Assembly: GCF_006547145.1 (NCBI RefSeq)
Contig: NZ_CP041244.1
Span: 496,001-560,000 of the forward strand
DNA from: Actinomadura sp. WMMA1423
Lineage (GTDB): Bacteria; Actinomycetota; Actinomycetes; Streptosporangiales; Streptosporangiaceae
Reading direction: 5' to 3'
DNA: 64,000 bases
Shown piece after piece: positions 40,298-48,497 of the stretch; position 1 is the first letter of the stretch; every line of letters starts with the position of its first letter. Under the pieces are notes generated by a model. That model was not told the DNA's origin. It ran no database searches and worked only from the letters and a program-made list of their open reading frames with translations. A program made the position numbers and the translations under genes.

Positions 40298-41698
40298 TCA
40301 GCGGACGGCCTGGGGGACCTTCCACGGGTTGTCGTCGCGGAGCGGCGGCGGGAGCAGGTCCTGCGGCCATCCCTGGTAGGCGACGGGCCGCAGGAACCGC
40401 TCGATCGCGGCCGGGCCGACCGAGGTGGCCGCGGGCGCCGTCGTGGCGGGGTACGGTCCGCCGTGCTGCATCGCGTGGGTGACGGAGACGCCGGTGGGCC
40501 ACTGGTTCCACAGGACGCGGCCGCTGCGCCCCGCCAGCACGGCGGCGAGCGGGGCGAGGCCGCCCGCCTCCTCCGGCTCCGCGTGCAGCGACGCGGTCAG
40601 CTGCCCCGGCAGCGCCGCCACGGCGTCCGCGACGTCGTCGAGGCTCTCGTAGGTGACGGCGAGGCCGAGCGGTCCGAAGCACTCCTCCGCGGCGGCGTCG
40701 ATGTCGGCCCTGAACGCCGCCAGGTCCATGGTGAGCAGGCGCGGGGCCGGCGCGTCCTCCTCGTCCGGCCACACGAGGCGGCGCACGCCGGGCCGGGACC
40801 CCAGCGCGTCCGCCGCGGCCAGGTAACCGGAGGCGATGCGCTCGTTGAGCATCGGCGCGGCGGCGGCCCCGCGGAGGTGCGCCGCGACGCGGTCCGGCAG
40901 CCCGGCGGGCGCGAACAGCAGGCCGGGGTTCGTGCAGAACTGGCCCGCCCCCAGCGTGAGGGAGGCCGCGTACCCCTCGGCGATCTCCTCCGCACGCGCC
41001 TCGGCCGCGAGGGGCGTCACCACGGCCGGGTTGACGCTGCCCATCTCGCCGTAGAACGGGATCGGCTCCGGCCGCTGCGCCGCGATCCTCGCCAGGGCGA
41101 GGCCGCCCCGCTGGGAGCCGGTGAACGCGGCGGCGGCGAGGCCGGGATGCCGCAGGGCCTCGACCCCGGCCTCCTCGCCCTCGATCAGGGCGAACACGCC
41201 GTCCGGGAGCCCCGCGCCGGCGATCGCCTCCGCCGTCCGGCGCGACAGCCGGGGGTGGCCGGGATGCGCCTTGACGACGACGGGGCAGCCCGCCGCCCAG
41301 GCCGAGGCGGTGTCGCCGCCGGCGACGCTGAAGGCGAACGGGAAGTTGCTCGCCGCGAACACCAGCACCGGGCCGAGAGCGGTCCGGCAGCGGCGCAGGT
41401 CGGGTCGCGGACCGGTGGGCCAGTCCGGGTCCGGCCGGTCGATGCGGGCGTCGTGGAAGGCGCCCTCCAGGACCTGCTCGGCGAACAGCCTCAGCTGGAA
41501 CGTGGTGCGGGTCAGCTCGCCGTTCAGGCGCGCGGGCCCGAGGCGGCTCTCCTCGCCCGCGAGGGCGACCAGCTCCTCGCGGGCGGCCTCCAGCGCGTCC
41601 GCGACCGCCGCCAGGCGGGCGGCGCGCTCGGCCGGCGGCGACGCGGCCCAGCCTGGCGCGGCGGCGACCGCCGCGGACACGGCCTGGTCCGGTGTCAT
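40298..41698 (-). CDS. 2-oxoglutarate semialdehyde dehydrogenase (2,5-dioxovalerate)
   Basis: 466 residues from ATG 41698 (GGGAG 5 nt upstream). The KGSADH-type ALDH carries ASNFPFAFSVAGGDTASAWA (N118), FYGEMGSVNP (E218) and GAGQFCTNPGL (C255), and ends with the group's VSVTHAMQHGGPYPATT motif. It turns 2,5-dioxovalerate into 2-oxoglutarate, the last step of hydroxyproline breakdown. It is the final gene of the pathway operon, 46 bp after the epimerase gene. Confidence 0.92.
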   Translation of the reverse strand: MTPDQAVSAAVAAAPGWAASPPAERAARLAAVADALEAAREELVALAGEESRLGPARLNGELTRTTFQLRLFAEQVLEGAFHDARIDRPDPDWPTGPRPDLRRCRTALGPVLVFAASNFPFAFSVAGGDTASAWAAGCPVVVKAHPGHPRLSRRTAEAIAGAGLPDGVFALIEGEEAGVEALRHPGLAAAAFTGSQRGGLALARIAAQRPEPIPFYGEMGSVNPAVVTPLAAEARAEEIAEGYAASLTLGAGQFCTNPGLLFAPAGLPDRVAAHLRGAAAAPMLNERIASGYLAAADALGSRPGVRRLVWPDEEDAPAPRLLTMDLAAFRADIDAAAEECFGPLGLAVTYESLDDVADAVAALPGQLTASLHAEPEEAGGLAPLAAVLAGRSGRVLWNQWPTGVSVTHAMQHGGPYPATTAPAATSVGPAAIERFLRPVAYQGWPQDLLPPPLRDDNPWKVPQAVR

Positions 41699-41744
41699 GG
41701 GGACTCCCTTCGTCCTCGTTGCGTGGGGCGCGGGCCGGCCGCTC

Positions 41745-42746
41745 CTAGAGGACGAAGCCCTCGGGGAAGGGGTCGGCGGGGTCGAGCAGGTAGGTGGCGG
41801 TTCCGGTGATCCAGGCCCGCCCGGTGAACTCGGGGATCACCGCGGGCAGGCCGCCGGCCTCGGCGGTGCCGACCAGGCGCCCGGTGAAGCGGGTGCCGAT
41901 GAACGACTCGTTGACGAACTCGCTGTGCAGCGGCAGCTCGCCTCGGGCGTGCAGCTGAGCCATGCGGGCGGACGTGCCGGTGCCGCACGGCGACCGGTCG
42001 AACCATCCCGGATGGATGGCCATCGCGTTCCGGGAGCGCCTGGCGTCCGACCCGGGCGCGAGGAACTGGACGTGCTTGCACCCTCCGATCAGGGGGTCCG
42101 CGGGGTGGACGGGCCGGTCGGTCTCGTTGACCGCCTCCATGATCGCGAGCCCGGCGCGGAGGATGTCGTCCTTGCGGGTCCGGTCGAACGGCAGCCCGAG
42201 CGGTTCGAGCTCGGTGATGGCGTAGAAGTTGCCTCCGTAGGCCATGTCGTAGCGGACGTCCCCCAGCCCGGGCACGCTGACCACGGCGTCCTGCCGGAGC
42301 GCGAACGACGCGACGTTGCGGAGCGTGACGTGCTCGGCGGCGCCGTCGCGCACCGCGACGCGGGCCTCGACGAGACCGGCCGGGGTGTCCAGCCGCACGA
42401 TCGTCTCCGGCTCGGTCACCTCCACCATCCCGGTCTCGACCAGGACGGTCGCGACGCCGATGGTGCCGTGCCCGCACATGGGCAGGAACCCGCTGACCTC
42501 GATGTAGACGACGCCCCAGTCGGCGTCCGGCCGGGTGGGGGGCTGGAGCAGGGCACCGCTCATCGCGGGGTGGCCGCGCGGCTCGTCCACGAGGAAGCGG
42601 CGCAGGCCGTCGAGGTGCTCCGCGGCGTGGCGGCGCCGCTCGGCCATCGTGGCGCCCGGGATGGGCGCGACGCCGCCGGTGACGACGCGCGTCGGCATCC
42701 CCTCGGTGTGGGAGTCGACCGCGCTGATCGACCGGGCCGAGCGCAT
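41745..42746 (-). CDS. lhpA: 4-hydroxyproline 2-epimerase (proline racemase family)
   Basis: 333 residues from ATG 42746, sharing a base with the previous stop. SAVDSHTEGMPTRVV opens the family fold. Both catalytic cysteines are present, in MCGHGTIG (C91) and SPCGTGTSA (C254), which argues for racemase/epimerase activity and against the trans-3-hydroxyproline dehydratase branch, where the second is Thr. It should convert trans-4-hydroxy-L-proline to cis-4-hydroxy-D-proline. Confidence 0.92.
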   Translation of the reverse strand: MRSARSISAVDSHTEGMPTRVVTGGVAPIPGATMAERRRHAAEHLDGLRRFLVDEPRGHPAMSGALLQPPTRPDADWGVVYIEVSGFLPMCGHGTIGVATVLVETGMVEVTEPETIVRLDTPAGLVEARVAVRDGAAEHVTLRNVASFALRQDAVVSVPGLGDVRYDMAYGGNFYAITELEPLGLPFDRTRKDDILRAGLAIMEAVNETDRPVHPADPLIGGCKHVQFLAPGSDARRSRNAMAIHPGWFDRSPCGTGTSARMAQLHARGELPLHSEFVNESFIGTRFTGRLVGTAEAGGLPAVIPEFTGRAWITGTATYLLDPADPFPEGFVL

Positions 42747-43675
42747 CAGGCGGCCCGCCGCCGCGCGAGCGCCTCGATCGCGCGGTCCATGTCGGCGGTG
42801 ACGGCGGCGCGGTGCCCGGGCACGAGCGGGCCGCGCGGCGGACGGCAGGGACCGCCGTACCGGCCGACCATGTCCATGCCGAGTTTGATCGCCTGGACGA
42901 ACTCGGTGCGCGAGTCCCAGCGGAACGCGGCGACGAGCGGCTCGTACAGGGCGCGGGCCTCCTCCAGCCTCCCGGCGGTGGCGAGCTCGTACAGCAGCGC
43001 CGACTCGGCGGGGAAGACGTTGGGGAAGCCCGCGAACCACCCCGTCGCGCCCATCAGCAGCGCTTCGAGGGTGACGTCGTCGGCGCCCGCGACGACCTCC
43101 AGGCCGGGGGCCTTCTCCCGGATCTCCAGGACGCGGCGGACGTCGCCGGAGAACTCCTTGACCGCGACGACGCCGTCGATCTGGGCGATCTCGGCGAGCA
43201 GGTCCGGGGTGAGGTCGACCTTGGTGTCGACGGGGTTGTTGTAGACCATGACCGGCAGGCCGACCGACGCGACGGCCTCGAAGTGCGCGACGACCTCGCC
43301 GCGGTTGGCCCGGTACATCGTCGGCGGCAGGCACAGCACGCCGTCGGCGCCGTCCTCGGCCGCGAGCTGCGCCCAGTGCCGGGCCTGGTGGGAGCCGGGG
43401 CCGTGCACGCCGACCACGACGACGCCGTCCCGGCCGACCGCCTCGACGGCGGTGCGGGCGACGCGGCGGCGCTCGTCGTCGGTCAGCGAGGAGTACTCGC
43501 CGAGCGAGCCGTTCGGGCCGACGCCGCGGCAGCCGCTGCCGACGAGCCAGCGGCAGTGCTCGGCGTACCGGTCGAGGTCGACGGCCAGCCCCGCGGGGGC
43601 GGCGGCGTCCTCGCGGTAGGGCAGGGCCGTCGCCACGATGACGCCGCCCAGGCTCTGGAGCCTGCTGTCGCTCAT
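42746..43675 (-). CDS. lhpC: DapA-family lyase, probable HPC deaminase
   Basis: 309 residues from ATG 43675 (AAGGAG 8 nt upstream). The TIM-barrel aldolase shows GVGPNGSLGEYSSLTDDER, VMVYNNP with Y145, and VVAVKEFSGD with Schiff-base K173. In hydroxyproline clusters this family deaminates 1-pyrroline-4-hydroxy-2-carboxylate to 2,5-dioxovalerate. True dihydrodipicolinate synthase is less likely given the neighbours. Confidence 0.9.
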   Translation of the reverse strand: MSDSRLQSLGGVIVATALPYREDAAAPAGLAVDLDRYAEHCRWLVGSGCRGVGPNGSLGEYSSLTDDERRRVARTAVEAVGRDGVVVVGVHGPGSHQARHWAQLAAEDGADGVLCLPPTMYRANRGEVVAHFEAVASVGLPVMVYNNPVDTKVDLTPDLLAEIAQIDGVVAVKEFSGDVRRVLEIREKAPGLEVVAGADDVTLEALLMGATGWFAGFPNVFPAESALLYELATAGRLEEARALYEPLVAAFRWDSRTEFVQAIKLGMDMVGRYGGPCRPPRGPLVPGHRAAVTADMDRAIEALARRRAA

Positions 43676-45099
43676 CGAGCGCTCTCCTTCTTGTCGGGGT
43701 CCTCGACCGGAGGGTTCGCGAGTTCGCCGAGGCGGATGGGCTGGGCGACGGGCCTGTGGTGTCCCCCGCCCGCGCGGTCGCCGAGCAGCTCGGCCGCGGT
43801 GGGGCCGCAGACGCGGGCCTGGCACGGGCCGAGGCCGGCGCGGGTGGCGAGCCTCACGGCGCGGGGCGAGCCTGCGGCCGTTCCCTCCGCCGCGCGCAGA
43901 AGGGTCCCGTAGGCGGTCTCCTCGCACCGGCAGACGATCGTGTCCGGGCGCAGCCAGCCGGGCCACGCCGCGCCGATCAGGTGCGCGGCGGCGAGCCGGC
44001 GGGCGAAGGCGCGGGCCTGGTCGCGGCGGCGGCGCAGGGCGGCGGCCGCGCGGTCGCCGGGGTCGCCTCCCCCGGCCGCCCAGCCGGCGAGCAGCCCCTC
44101 GGCGCGGGCGGCGGGCGCCCCGGCGATGCCGGTGATCTCCCCCGCCGCGTAGACGCCGGGGACGGTGGTGCGCTGGCCGGCGTCGACCTCGGTGAACGCG
44201 GCGCGGGCGTCGCCGCGCAGCCGGCAGCCGGCGGCGACCGGCAGTTCGAGCTGCGGGCTGAAACCGTGGGTGACGCAGAGCGCGTCCACCGCGACGGTCC
44301 GCTCGGTGCCGGGGACGACCGACCAGTCGCGGTGGAGCCGCGCCGTGACCGCCTCTTCGACGCGCCCGTCGCCCCGGGCCCCGATCACGGCGCGGCCCGT
44401 CCGGTACGGGACGCGGTGGCGGGCCAGGAGCCCCGCGTACCCGGCCAGCTCCCCCGCCTTGCCCGCCTCCGGCGCCAGCCCCCACGGGCGCGCGGCCCAG
44501 CCGCGCGCCACGGTGGCGGCGGTGTTCGCCTCCAGCACCCCGAGGACGGTGGCGCCCGCCTCGAGCAGCGACGCGGCGACCGGGAGCAGGAACGGTCCGG
44601 AACCGGCGATCAGCACGGGGTCGCCGATGACCAGGCGCTCCCCCTTCACCAGCGCCTGGGCGGCACCGGCGGTGCAGACGCCGGGCAGCTCCCAGCCGGG
44701 GAACGGAAGGACGCGGTCGTGCGCGCCCGGCGCGAGGACCAGCGCGTCCGGGCGCAGGACGTGCCGCTCCCGCTCCGCCCCGTCGGCCTCGCCTCGCAGC
44801 ACGTGGACGTGCGGCGGCCCCTGCCCGGCGCGTTCGAGGGACCAGACGGCGCTCTCGGGCCACCAGTCGCAGCGCGGATGGCCGAGCACCCGGTCGCGCA
44901 GCCGCTCGAAGCCGCGCCATCGGTGGTGCGGGCGGCCGGGGCGGGCGGCGCCGAACGCGGCGGGCGGTGCGCGGTGGTACTGGCCGCCGGGCTCCTCCGC
45001 CGCGTCGACCAGCGTGACGCGCGCCCCGGCGCGCAGGGCGCCCGCCGCCGCGCCGAGGCCCGCCGGCCCGGCGCCGACGACCACGACGTGCCGGGTCAC
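43672..45099 (-). CDS. lhpF-like: FAD/NAD(P)-type subunit of D-hydroxyproline dehydrogenase
   Basis: 475 residues from GTG 45099 (GTGA overlap). An N-terminal dinucleotide site (VVVVGAGPAGLGAAAGALRA), a second nucleotide site (VLIAGSGPFLLPVAASLLEA) and GVYAAGEITGIAG place it in the HcnB/SoxA-alpha-like group. The C-terminal CRCEE ... GLGPCQARVCG supplies four cysteines for a 2Fe-2S (BFD-type) centre. With the small ferredoxin and the DAO-like subunit it forms the three-part oxidase/dehydrogenase known for D-hydroxyproline in Pseudomonas. Confidence 0.85.
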   Translation of the reverse strand: MTRHVVVVGAGPAGLGAAAGALRAGARVTLVDAAEEPGGQYHRAPPAAFGAARPGRPHHRWRGFERLRDRVLGHPRCDWWPESAVWSLERAGQGPPHVHVLRGEADGAERERHVLRPDALVLAPGAHDRVLPFPGWELPGVCTAGAAQALVKGERLVIGDPVLIAGSGPFLLPVAASLLEAGATVLGVLEANTAATVARGWAARPWGLAPEAGKAGELAGYAGLLARHRVPYRTGRAVIGARGDGRVEEAVTARLHRDWSVVPGTERTVAVDALCVTHGFSPQLELPVAAGCRLRGDARAAFTEVDAGQRTTVPGVYAAGEITGIAGAPAARAEGLLAGWAAGGGDPGDRAAAALRRRRDQARAFARRLAAAHLIGAAWPGWLRPDTIVCRCEETAYGTLLRAAEGTAAGSPRAVRLATRAGLGPCQARVCGPTAAELLGDRAGGGHHRPVAQPIRLGELANPPVEDPDKKESAR

Positions 45100-45404
45100 C
45101 GGACGTCCCGGGACTGGGTCTCGACGGCGTCGCCGTCGCGGGCGCGGCGGCGGCAGGCCCGCACGTCGCGGACCCCGTTGACGGTGAGCAGGCAGTCGAA
45201 GCAGGCGCCGATCCCGCAGAACACGCCGCGCGGCGCGCCCGACGGGCCGTACCGCCAGATGCGGCGGCCCGCCGCCAGCAGCACACCGGCGAGGGTCTGC
45301 CCGGCGACCCCGTCCACGGGCTCGCCGTCCACGGTGATCCGCAGCGGGACGTCGGGGCGGCGCCCGGTCCGGTCGGCCGCGGCGGGCACGAGTCGCGCGC
45401 TCAT
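45096..45404 (-). CDS. lhpE-like: 2Fe-2S small subunit of the dehydrogenase
   Basis: 102 residues; ATG 45404 overlaps the previous stop by 4 nt. VDGEPVDGVAGQTLAGVLLA leads to the cluster motif C63-x4-C68-x2-C71-x12-C84 (PRGVFCGIGACFDCLLTVNG). The fold matches the small (2Fe-2S)-binding proteins found with HcnA/SoxA-like oxidoreductases. It passes electrons between the flavoproteins. Confidence 0.9.
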   Translation of the reverse strand: MSARLVPAAADRTGRRPDVPLRITVDGEPVDGVAGQTLAGVLLAAGRRIWRYGPSGAPRGVFCGIGACFDCLLTVNGVRDVRACRRRARDGDAVETQSRDVR

Positions 45405-46561
45405 CGGGTCTCCCCCTCGCACTGGACTGCGGGCCGGTCCGCGCGGAACGGCTCCGCGTCGATCGCGGGCGCGCGGCCGAGCATGAGGTCGCGCAGCACG
45501 GCGGCGGTCCCGGTGGACAGGCCGATCCCCGCGCCCTCGTGCCCGGTGGCGTGCCAGAGGCCCTCCAGGTGCGGGTCGGGGCCGATGACGGGCAGGTGGT
45601 CGTCGACGTACGGGCGGAACCCGCCGTAGGCGCGCATCACCGGCACCCCGGCCAGGGACGGGAACAGCCGCAGCGCCTTGGCCGCGATGACCGACAGCAC
45701 CTCGGGCCGGAGCCGGTCGTCGAACCCGACGCGGCGGCGCGAGGAGCCGAGCAGGATCGTCCCGGCCCGGGTCGACTCCACGACGGCGGAGGCCCGCAAC
45801 TCCCCCGCTCCGCTGCCGACCGCGCCCACGTAGCCGGCGTCGTACACCTTGTGGAAGACGGTCGGCGGCATCGGCGCGGTCACCAGGACCTCGCCGCGGC
45901 GGGGCCGGACGCCGAGCCGGACGCCGAGCCGCGCGGCGACCTCGCCCGCCCAGGGCCCGGCCGCGTTGACGACGGCGTCGGCCCCGATCGTCCCGCCGGA
46001 GGTGCGGACGCCGGAGAGGCGGCCCCCGCGCCGGACCGCGCCGAGCACCTCGCACCCGGTGCGCAGGACGGCGCCGGCGCGCACGGCGGCGGCCAGCAGG
46101 GCGGTGGCGGCGCCGGCGGGCTGGACCTGCGCGTCCTCCGGGTAGTGGACCGCCTTGGCGAAGTCCCGCGTCAGGTGGGGCTCGGCGGCGGCGAGGGCGG
46201 GGGCGTCCAGCTCCTCGGCGCGGACCCCGGCCTCGCGCTGGGCGCCGGCGAACTCCGTCAGCGCCTCGGCGCCCGCGGGGGTGGTGGCGACGACGATGCC
46301 GCCCTTGGCGTCCCACTCCGCGCCGGCGGCGTTCGGGTCGCCGTCCAGGACGGCGGGCCACAGCTCGCGCGAGAGCCGCGCCAGCTCCAGTTCGGGGCCC
46401 GGCCCCTTGTCGGAGACCAGCACGTTGCCCTCGCCGTGGGCGGTGGTCCCGGCCGCGGGGCCGTCCCGGTCGGCCACGGTGACCGCGCAGCCCGCCAGGG
46501 CCAGCTCGCGGGCGCAGGCAGCGCCGATGATCCCGGCGCCCAGCACCACGACCCGCGTCAT
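45401..46561 (-). CDS. lhpB-like: DAO-like FAD subunit, D-hydroxyproline dehydrogenase
   Basis: 386 residues from ATG 46561 (GGGAGG 4 nt upstream). VVVLGAGIIGAACARELALA is the FAD-binding beta-alpha-beta unit; VVNAAGPWAGEVAARLGV and HATGHEGAGIGLSTGTA are typical of D-amino-acid oxidases of the DadA/SoxB group. It should oxidise cis-4-hydroxy-D-proline to the pyrroline. First gene of the catabolic operon (46561 to 40298), with a promoter and operator just upstream. Confidence 0.88.
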   Translation of the reverse strand: MTRVVVLGAGIIGAACARELALAGCAVTVADRDGPAAGTTAHGEGNVLVSDKGPGPELELARLSRELWPAVLDGDPNAAGAEWDAKGGIVVATTPAGAEALTEFAGAQREAGVRAEELDAPALAAAEPHLTRDFAKAVHYPEDAQVQPAGAATALLAAAVRAGAVLRTGCEVLGAVRRGGRLSGVRTSGGTIGADAVVNAAGPWAGEVAARLGVRLGVRPRRGEVLVTAPMPPTVFHKVYDAGYVGAVGSGAGELRASAVVESTRAGTILLGSSRRRVGFDDRLRPEVLSVIAAKALRLFPSLAGVPVMRAYGGFRPYVDDHLPVIGPDPHLEGLWHATGHEGAGIGLSTGTAAVLRDLMLGRAPAIDAEPFRADRPAVQCEGETR

Positions 46562-46576
46562 CGGCCCTCCCGATCG

Positions 46577-46596
46577 CCGTTCGTTAAACCGAACGG
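46577..46596 (-). promoter_or_regulatory. Operator of the hydroxyproline operon
   Basis: CCGTTCG-TTAAAC-CGAACGG (46577-46596): perfect 7-bp arms around a 6-bp spacer. It lies just downstream of the predicted -10 box, so a bound repressor would block transcription. The same 6-6-6 pattern recurs upstream of the XRE-cupin gene. Confidence 0.7.
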
Positions 46597-46601
46597 TTCT
46601 G

Positions 46602-46631
46602 AGAGTAGGCGCGCCCCGCGCGCGGTGTCAA
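46602..46631 (-). promoter_or_regulatory. Promoter of the hydroxyproline catabolic operon
   Basis: On the minus strand TTGACA (46631-46626) and TACTCT (46607-46602) are separated by 18 bp, close to the vegetative sigma consensus. The start codon is at 46561, giving a leader of about 35 nt that includes the operator. Confidence 0.65.
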
Positions 46632-46650
46632 CGCGCGGGCGGCTCCGGGT

Positions 46651-47262
46651 TCACGGGGTTTCGACCAGATGGGAGGGTGTGCCCGTCGTGGCATGAAGCC
46701 GCTGGTCAGCGCTGTACTGGAGCAGCAGGACGGAGCGGACGGGCCCGTCGAGCGCGGTGTAGCTGTGCGGCAGGCGGGCGTCGAAGCCGACGTAGTCGCC
46801 CGGGCCGAGCTCGACGTCCCGGTCGTCCACCCGAACGGCGAGCCGCCCGGCCTGGACGACCGTGTGCTCCATCCCGACATGGCCGAGCGAGTCCTGCCTG
46901 CGGCCGGCCCTGACCCGCTGGTCGTACACCTCGAACACGGCGCCGCCGGACTCGATGCCGCGCAGCGGCCGCAGGTCGACGCCCTCCCCGCTCAGCACCT
47001 CCACCTCCGCCGCCCGCACCACCGTCAGGCCGGACGGCTCCTGGCGGTCGAGCAGGTCGGAGATGGGGACCTCCAGCGCGCGCGAAAGGCTGAACACCGT
47101 CTCGATCGTGGGGTTCCCGGCACCCGCCTCCAGCTGCGACAGCGTCGCCTTGCCGATCTTCGAGCGGCGCGACAGCTCCGACAGCGACAGCCCGAGCTCC
47201 AGCCGCGCGCGGCGCAGGTTGCCGGCCAGCACGTCCCGCACCGATTCCCCTGACGCGCCCAC
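46651..47262 (-). CDS. XRE-cupin transcriptional regulator
   Basis: 203 residues from GTG 47262 (GAGGGG 7 nt upstream). The N-terminal HTH (NLRRARLELGLSLSELSRRS, KIGKATLSQLEAGAGNPTIE) is joined to a C-terminal cupin (GHVGMEHTVVQAGRLAVRVD, ELGPGDYVGFDARLPHSYTA). Such regulators sense metabolites through the cupin. Two identical-architecture palindromes, one before its own gene and one before the catabolic operon, suggest it represses both. Confidence 0.9.
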   Translation of the reverse strand: MGASGESVRDVLAGNLRRARLELGLSLSELSRRSKIGKATLSQLEAGAGNPTIETVFSLSRALEVPISDLLDRQEPSGLTVVRAAEVEVLSGEGVDLRPLRGIESGGAVFEVYDQRVRAGRRQDSLGHVGMEHTVVQAGRLAVRVDDRDVELGPGDYVGFDARLPHSYTALDGPVRSVLLLQYSADQRLHATTGTPSHLVETP

Positions 47263-47293
47263 GCTCCCGCCCCTCGTCCGGTCACTCGTCCAG

Positions 47294-47311
47294 CGTTCGC
47301 TCTACCGAACG
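47294..47311. promoter_or_regulatory. Second operator, upstream of the XRE-cupin gene
   Basis: CGTTCG-CTCTAC-CGAACG has the same arms and spacing as the copy at 46578-46595. It sits 32 bp upstream of the regulator's start codon, pointing to autoregulation. Confidence 0.7.
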
Positions 47312-47339
47312 GTCAGTGTACTCGGCGGGCGGGCGCGGG

Positions 47340-48317
47340 TCAGAGGTCCACCGGCGTCCCGGCGCCGGCGGCGCGGGCGCGCTCGACGATGACGGAGGCC
47401 GCCGCCGCGTCCTGCACGCCGAGGCCGACGCTGTTGTAGAAGACGATCTCGTCGTCCGAGCCGCGCCCGGCGGCGAGGCCGGCGACGACCGGGCCAAGCG
47501 GGCGCACCCGGCCCGGGTCCAGGTCCCCCGCCCGCACGGCGGCCACGACGGGACCTGCCTGCTCCAGCGCGGTCCCCACGTCGTCCACCACGACCGCGGC
47601 GGCGCGGGCGAGGACCTCGCCGTCCACCTCCGCCCGGTCCGGGGCGAAGGAGCCGACGCTGACGACCGTGCAGCCGGGTTCGAGCCACGAGCCGAGGACG
47701 ACCGGCTCGGCGCTGGTCGTGGCGGTGACGACGATCTGCGCGCCCCGGACCGCGTCGCGGGCGGACGCGACGGACTCGACCGGCATCTCCAGATCCCGTG
47801 CGAGCTCGGAGGCGACGGTGCAGGTGTCCGGATGGCGGCAGGTCATCGCCACCTCGGTGAGGGGTCGGACCAGGGCCATCGCCCGCACGTGCGCGCGGCC
47901 CTGGACCCCGCAGCCGACGACCGCGAGGCGGGACGCCCCGCGCACGGCGAGGTGGTCGGCCGCCACCGCGCTCGCCGCCGACGTGCGCGGCGTCGTCACC
48001 GCCTCGCCCTCGATGATCGCGACGGGCCGGCCGTCCACCGGGTCCTGGACGGTCACCAGCGCCGCCACGGTCGGCAGGCCCCGCGCCGCGTTGCCGGGGG
48101 TGACGCTGCCGAACTTGGCGACCGCGCCTGCGCCGGGGAGGCGGGAGACGTAGCTGAAGGCGATCTCGCCGTCCGGCCCGTCCAGCAGCACCCGGGGCGC
48201 GAGCCGCGCCCGCCCGCGGCCGAGCGCGGCGAACGCCTCCCGCTGCGAGGCGATCGCGGCGGGCAGGTCGAACACCGCGCGCACGTCGGCGGCGGAGAGC
48301 AGCAGGACACCGGCCAC
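47340..48317 (-). CDS. Ornithine cyclodeaminase/mu-crystallin family reductase
   Basis: 325 residues from GTG 48317 (AAGGA upstream). The Rossmann motif RLAVVGCGVQGRAHVRAMAL and flanking GEAVTTPRTSAASAVAADHL and YNSVGLGVQDAAAASVIVER mark the OCD family. In hydroxyproline clusters members of this family act as 1-pyrroline-2-carboxylate reductases; here that role is inferred. Divergent from the Liv operon. Confidence 0.85.
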   Translation of the reverse strand: MAGVLLLSAADVRAVFDLPAAIASQREAFAALGRGRARLAPRVLLDGPDGEIAFSYVSRLPGAGAVAKFGSVTPGNAARGLPTVAALVTVQDPVDGRPVAIIEGEAVTTPRTSAASAVAADHLAVRGASRLAVVGCGVQGRAHVRAMALVRPLTEVAMTCRHPDTCTVASELARDLEMPVESVASARDAVRGAQIVVTATTSAEPVVLGSWLEPGCTVVSVGSFAPDRAEVDGEVLARAAAVVVDDVGTALEQAGPVVAAVRAGDLDPGRVRPLGPVVAGLAAGRGSDDEIVFYNSVGLGVQDAAAASVIVERARAAGAGTPVDL

Positions 48318-48363
48318 GGGGAAGATCCTTGTCGGCCCCGCGCCGCGCTGTCGAGTGGCGAAA

Positions 48364-48410
48364 GGGCAAGCGGTGCTTACCGATCAGTGCATGAGATCGC
48401 ATGCTTGCCC
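48364..48410. promoter_or_regulatory. Nested inverted repeat between reductase and liv operon
   Basis: Outer arms GGGCAAGC (48364-48371) and GCTTGCCC (48403-48410) enclose CGATC (48381-48385) and GATCG (48395-48399). It lies in the divergent promoter region 48318-48497 and may bind a regulator shared by both directions. Confidence 0.4.
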
Positions 48411-48497
48411 GTCTCGACGCCCGTGCCGCGACGTTTCACGCTTTCACCATCCCGGACCACGAGGAACCTGCCGGCCACGAGCGACGGAGAGCCGCCG

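Noticed and set aside
41745..42746. Trans-3-hydroxyproline dehydratase as an alternative call
   Set aside because: Both catalytic cysteines (C91, C254) are present, whereas the dehydratase branch has Thr at the second position.
42746..45286. 846-codon minus-strand frame ending with the DapA-like protein
   Set aside because: Only the last 309 codons are real; the preceding Arg/Ala/Gly-rich part is out of frame with the FAD and ferredoxin genes it overlaps.
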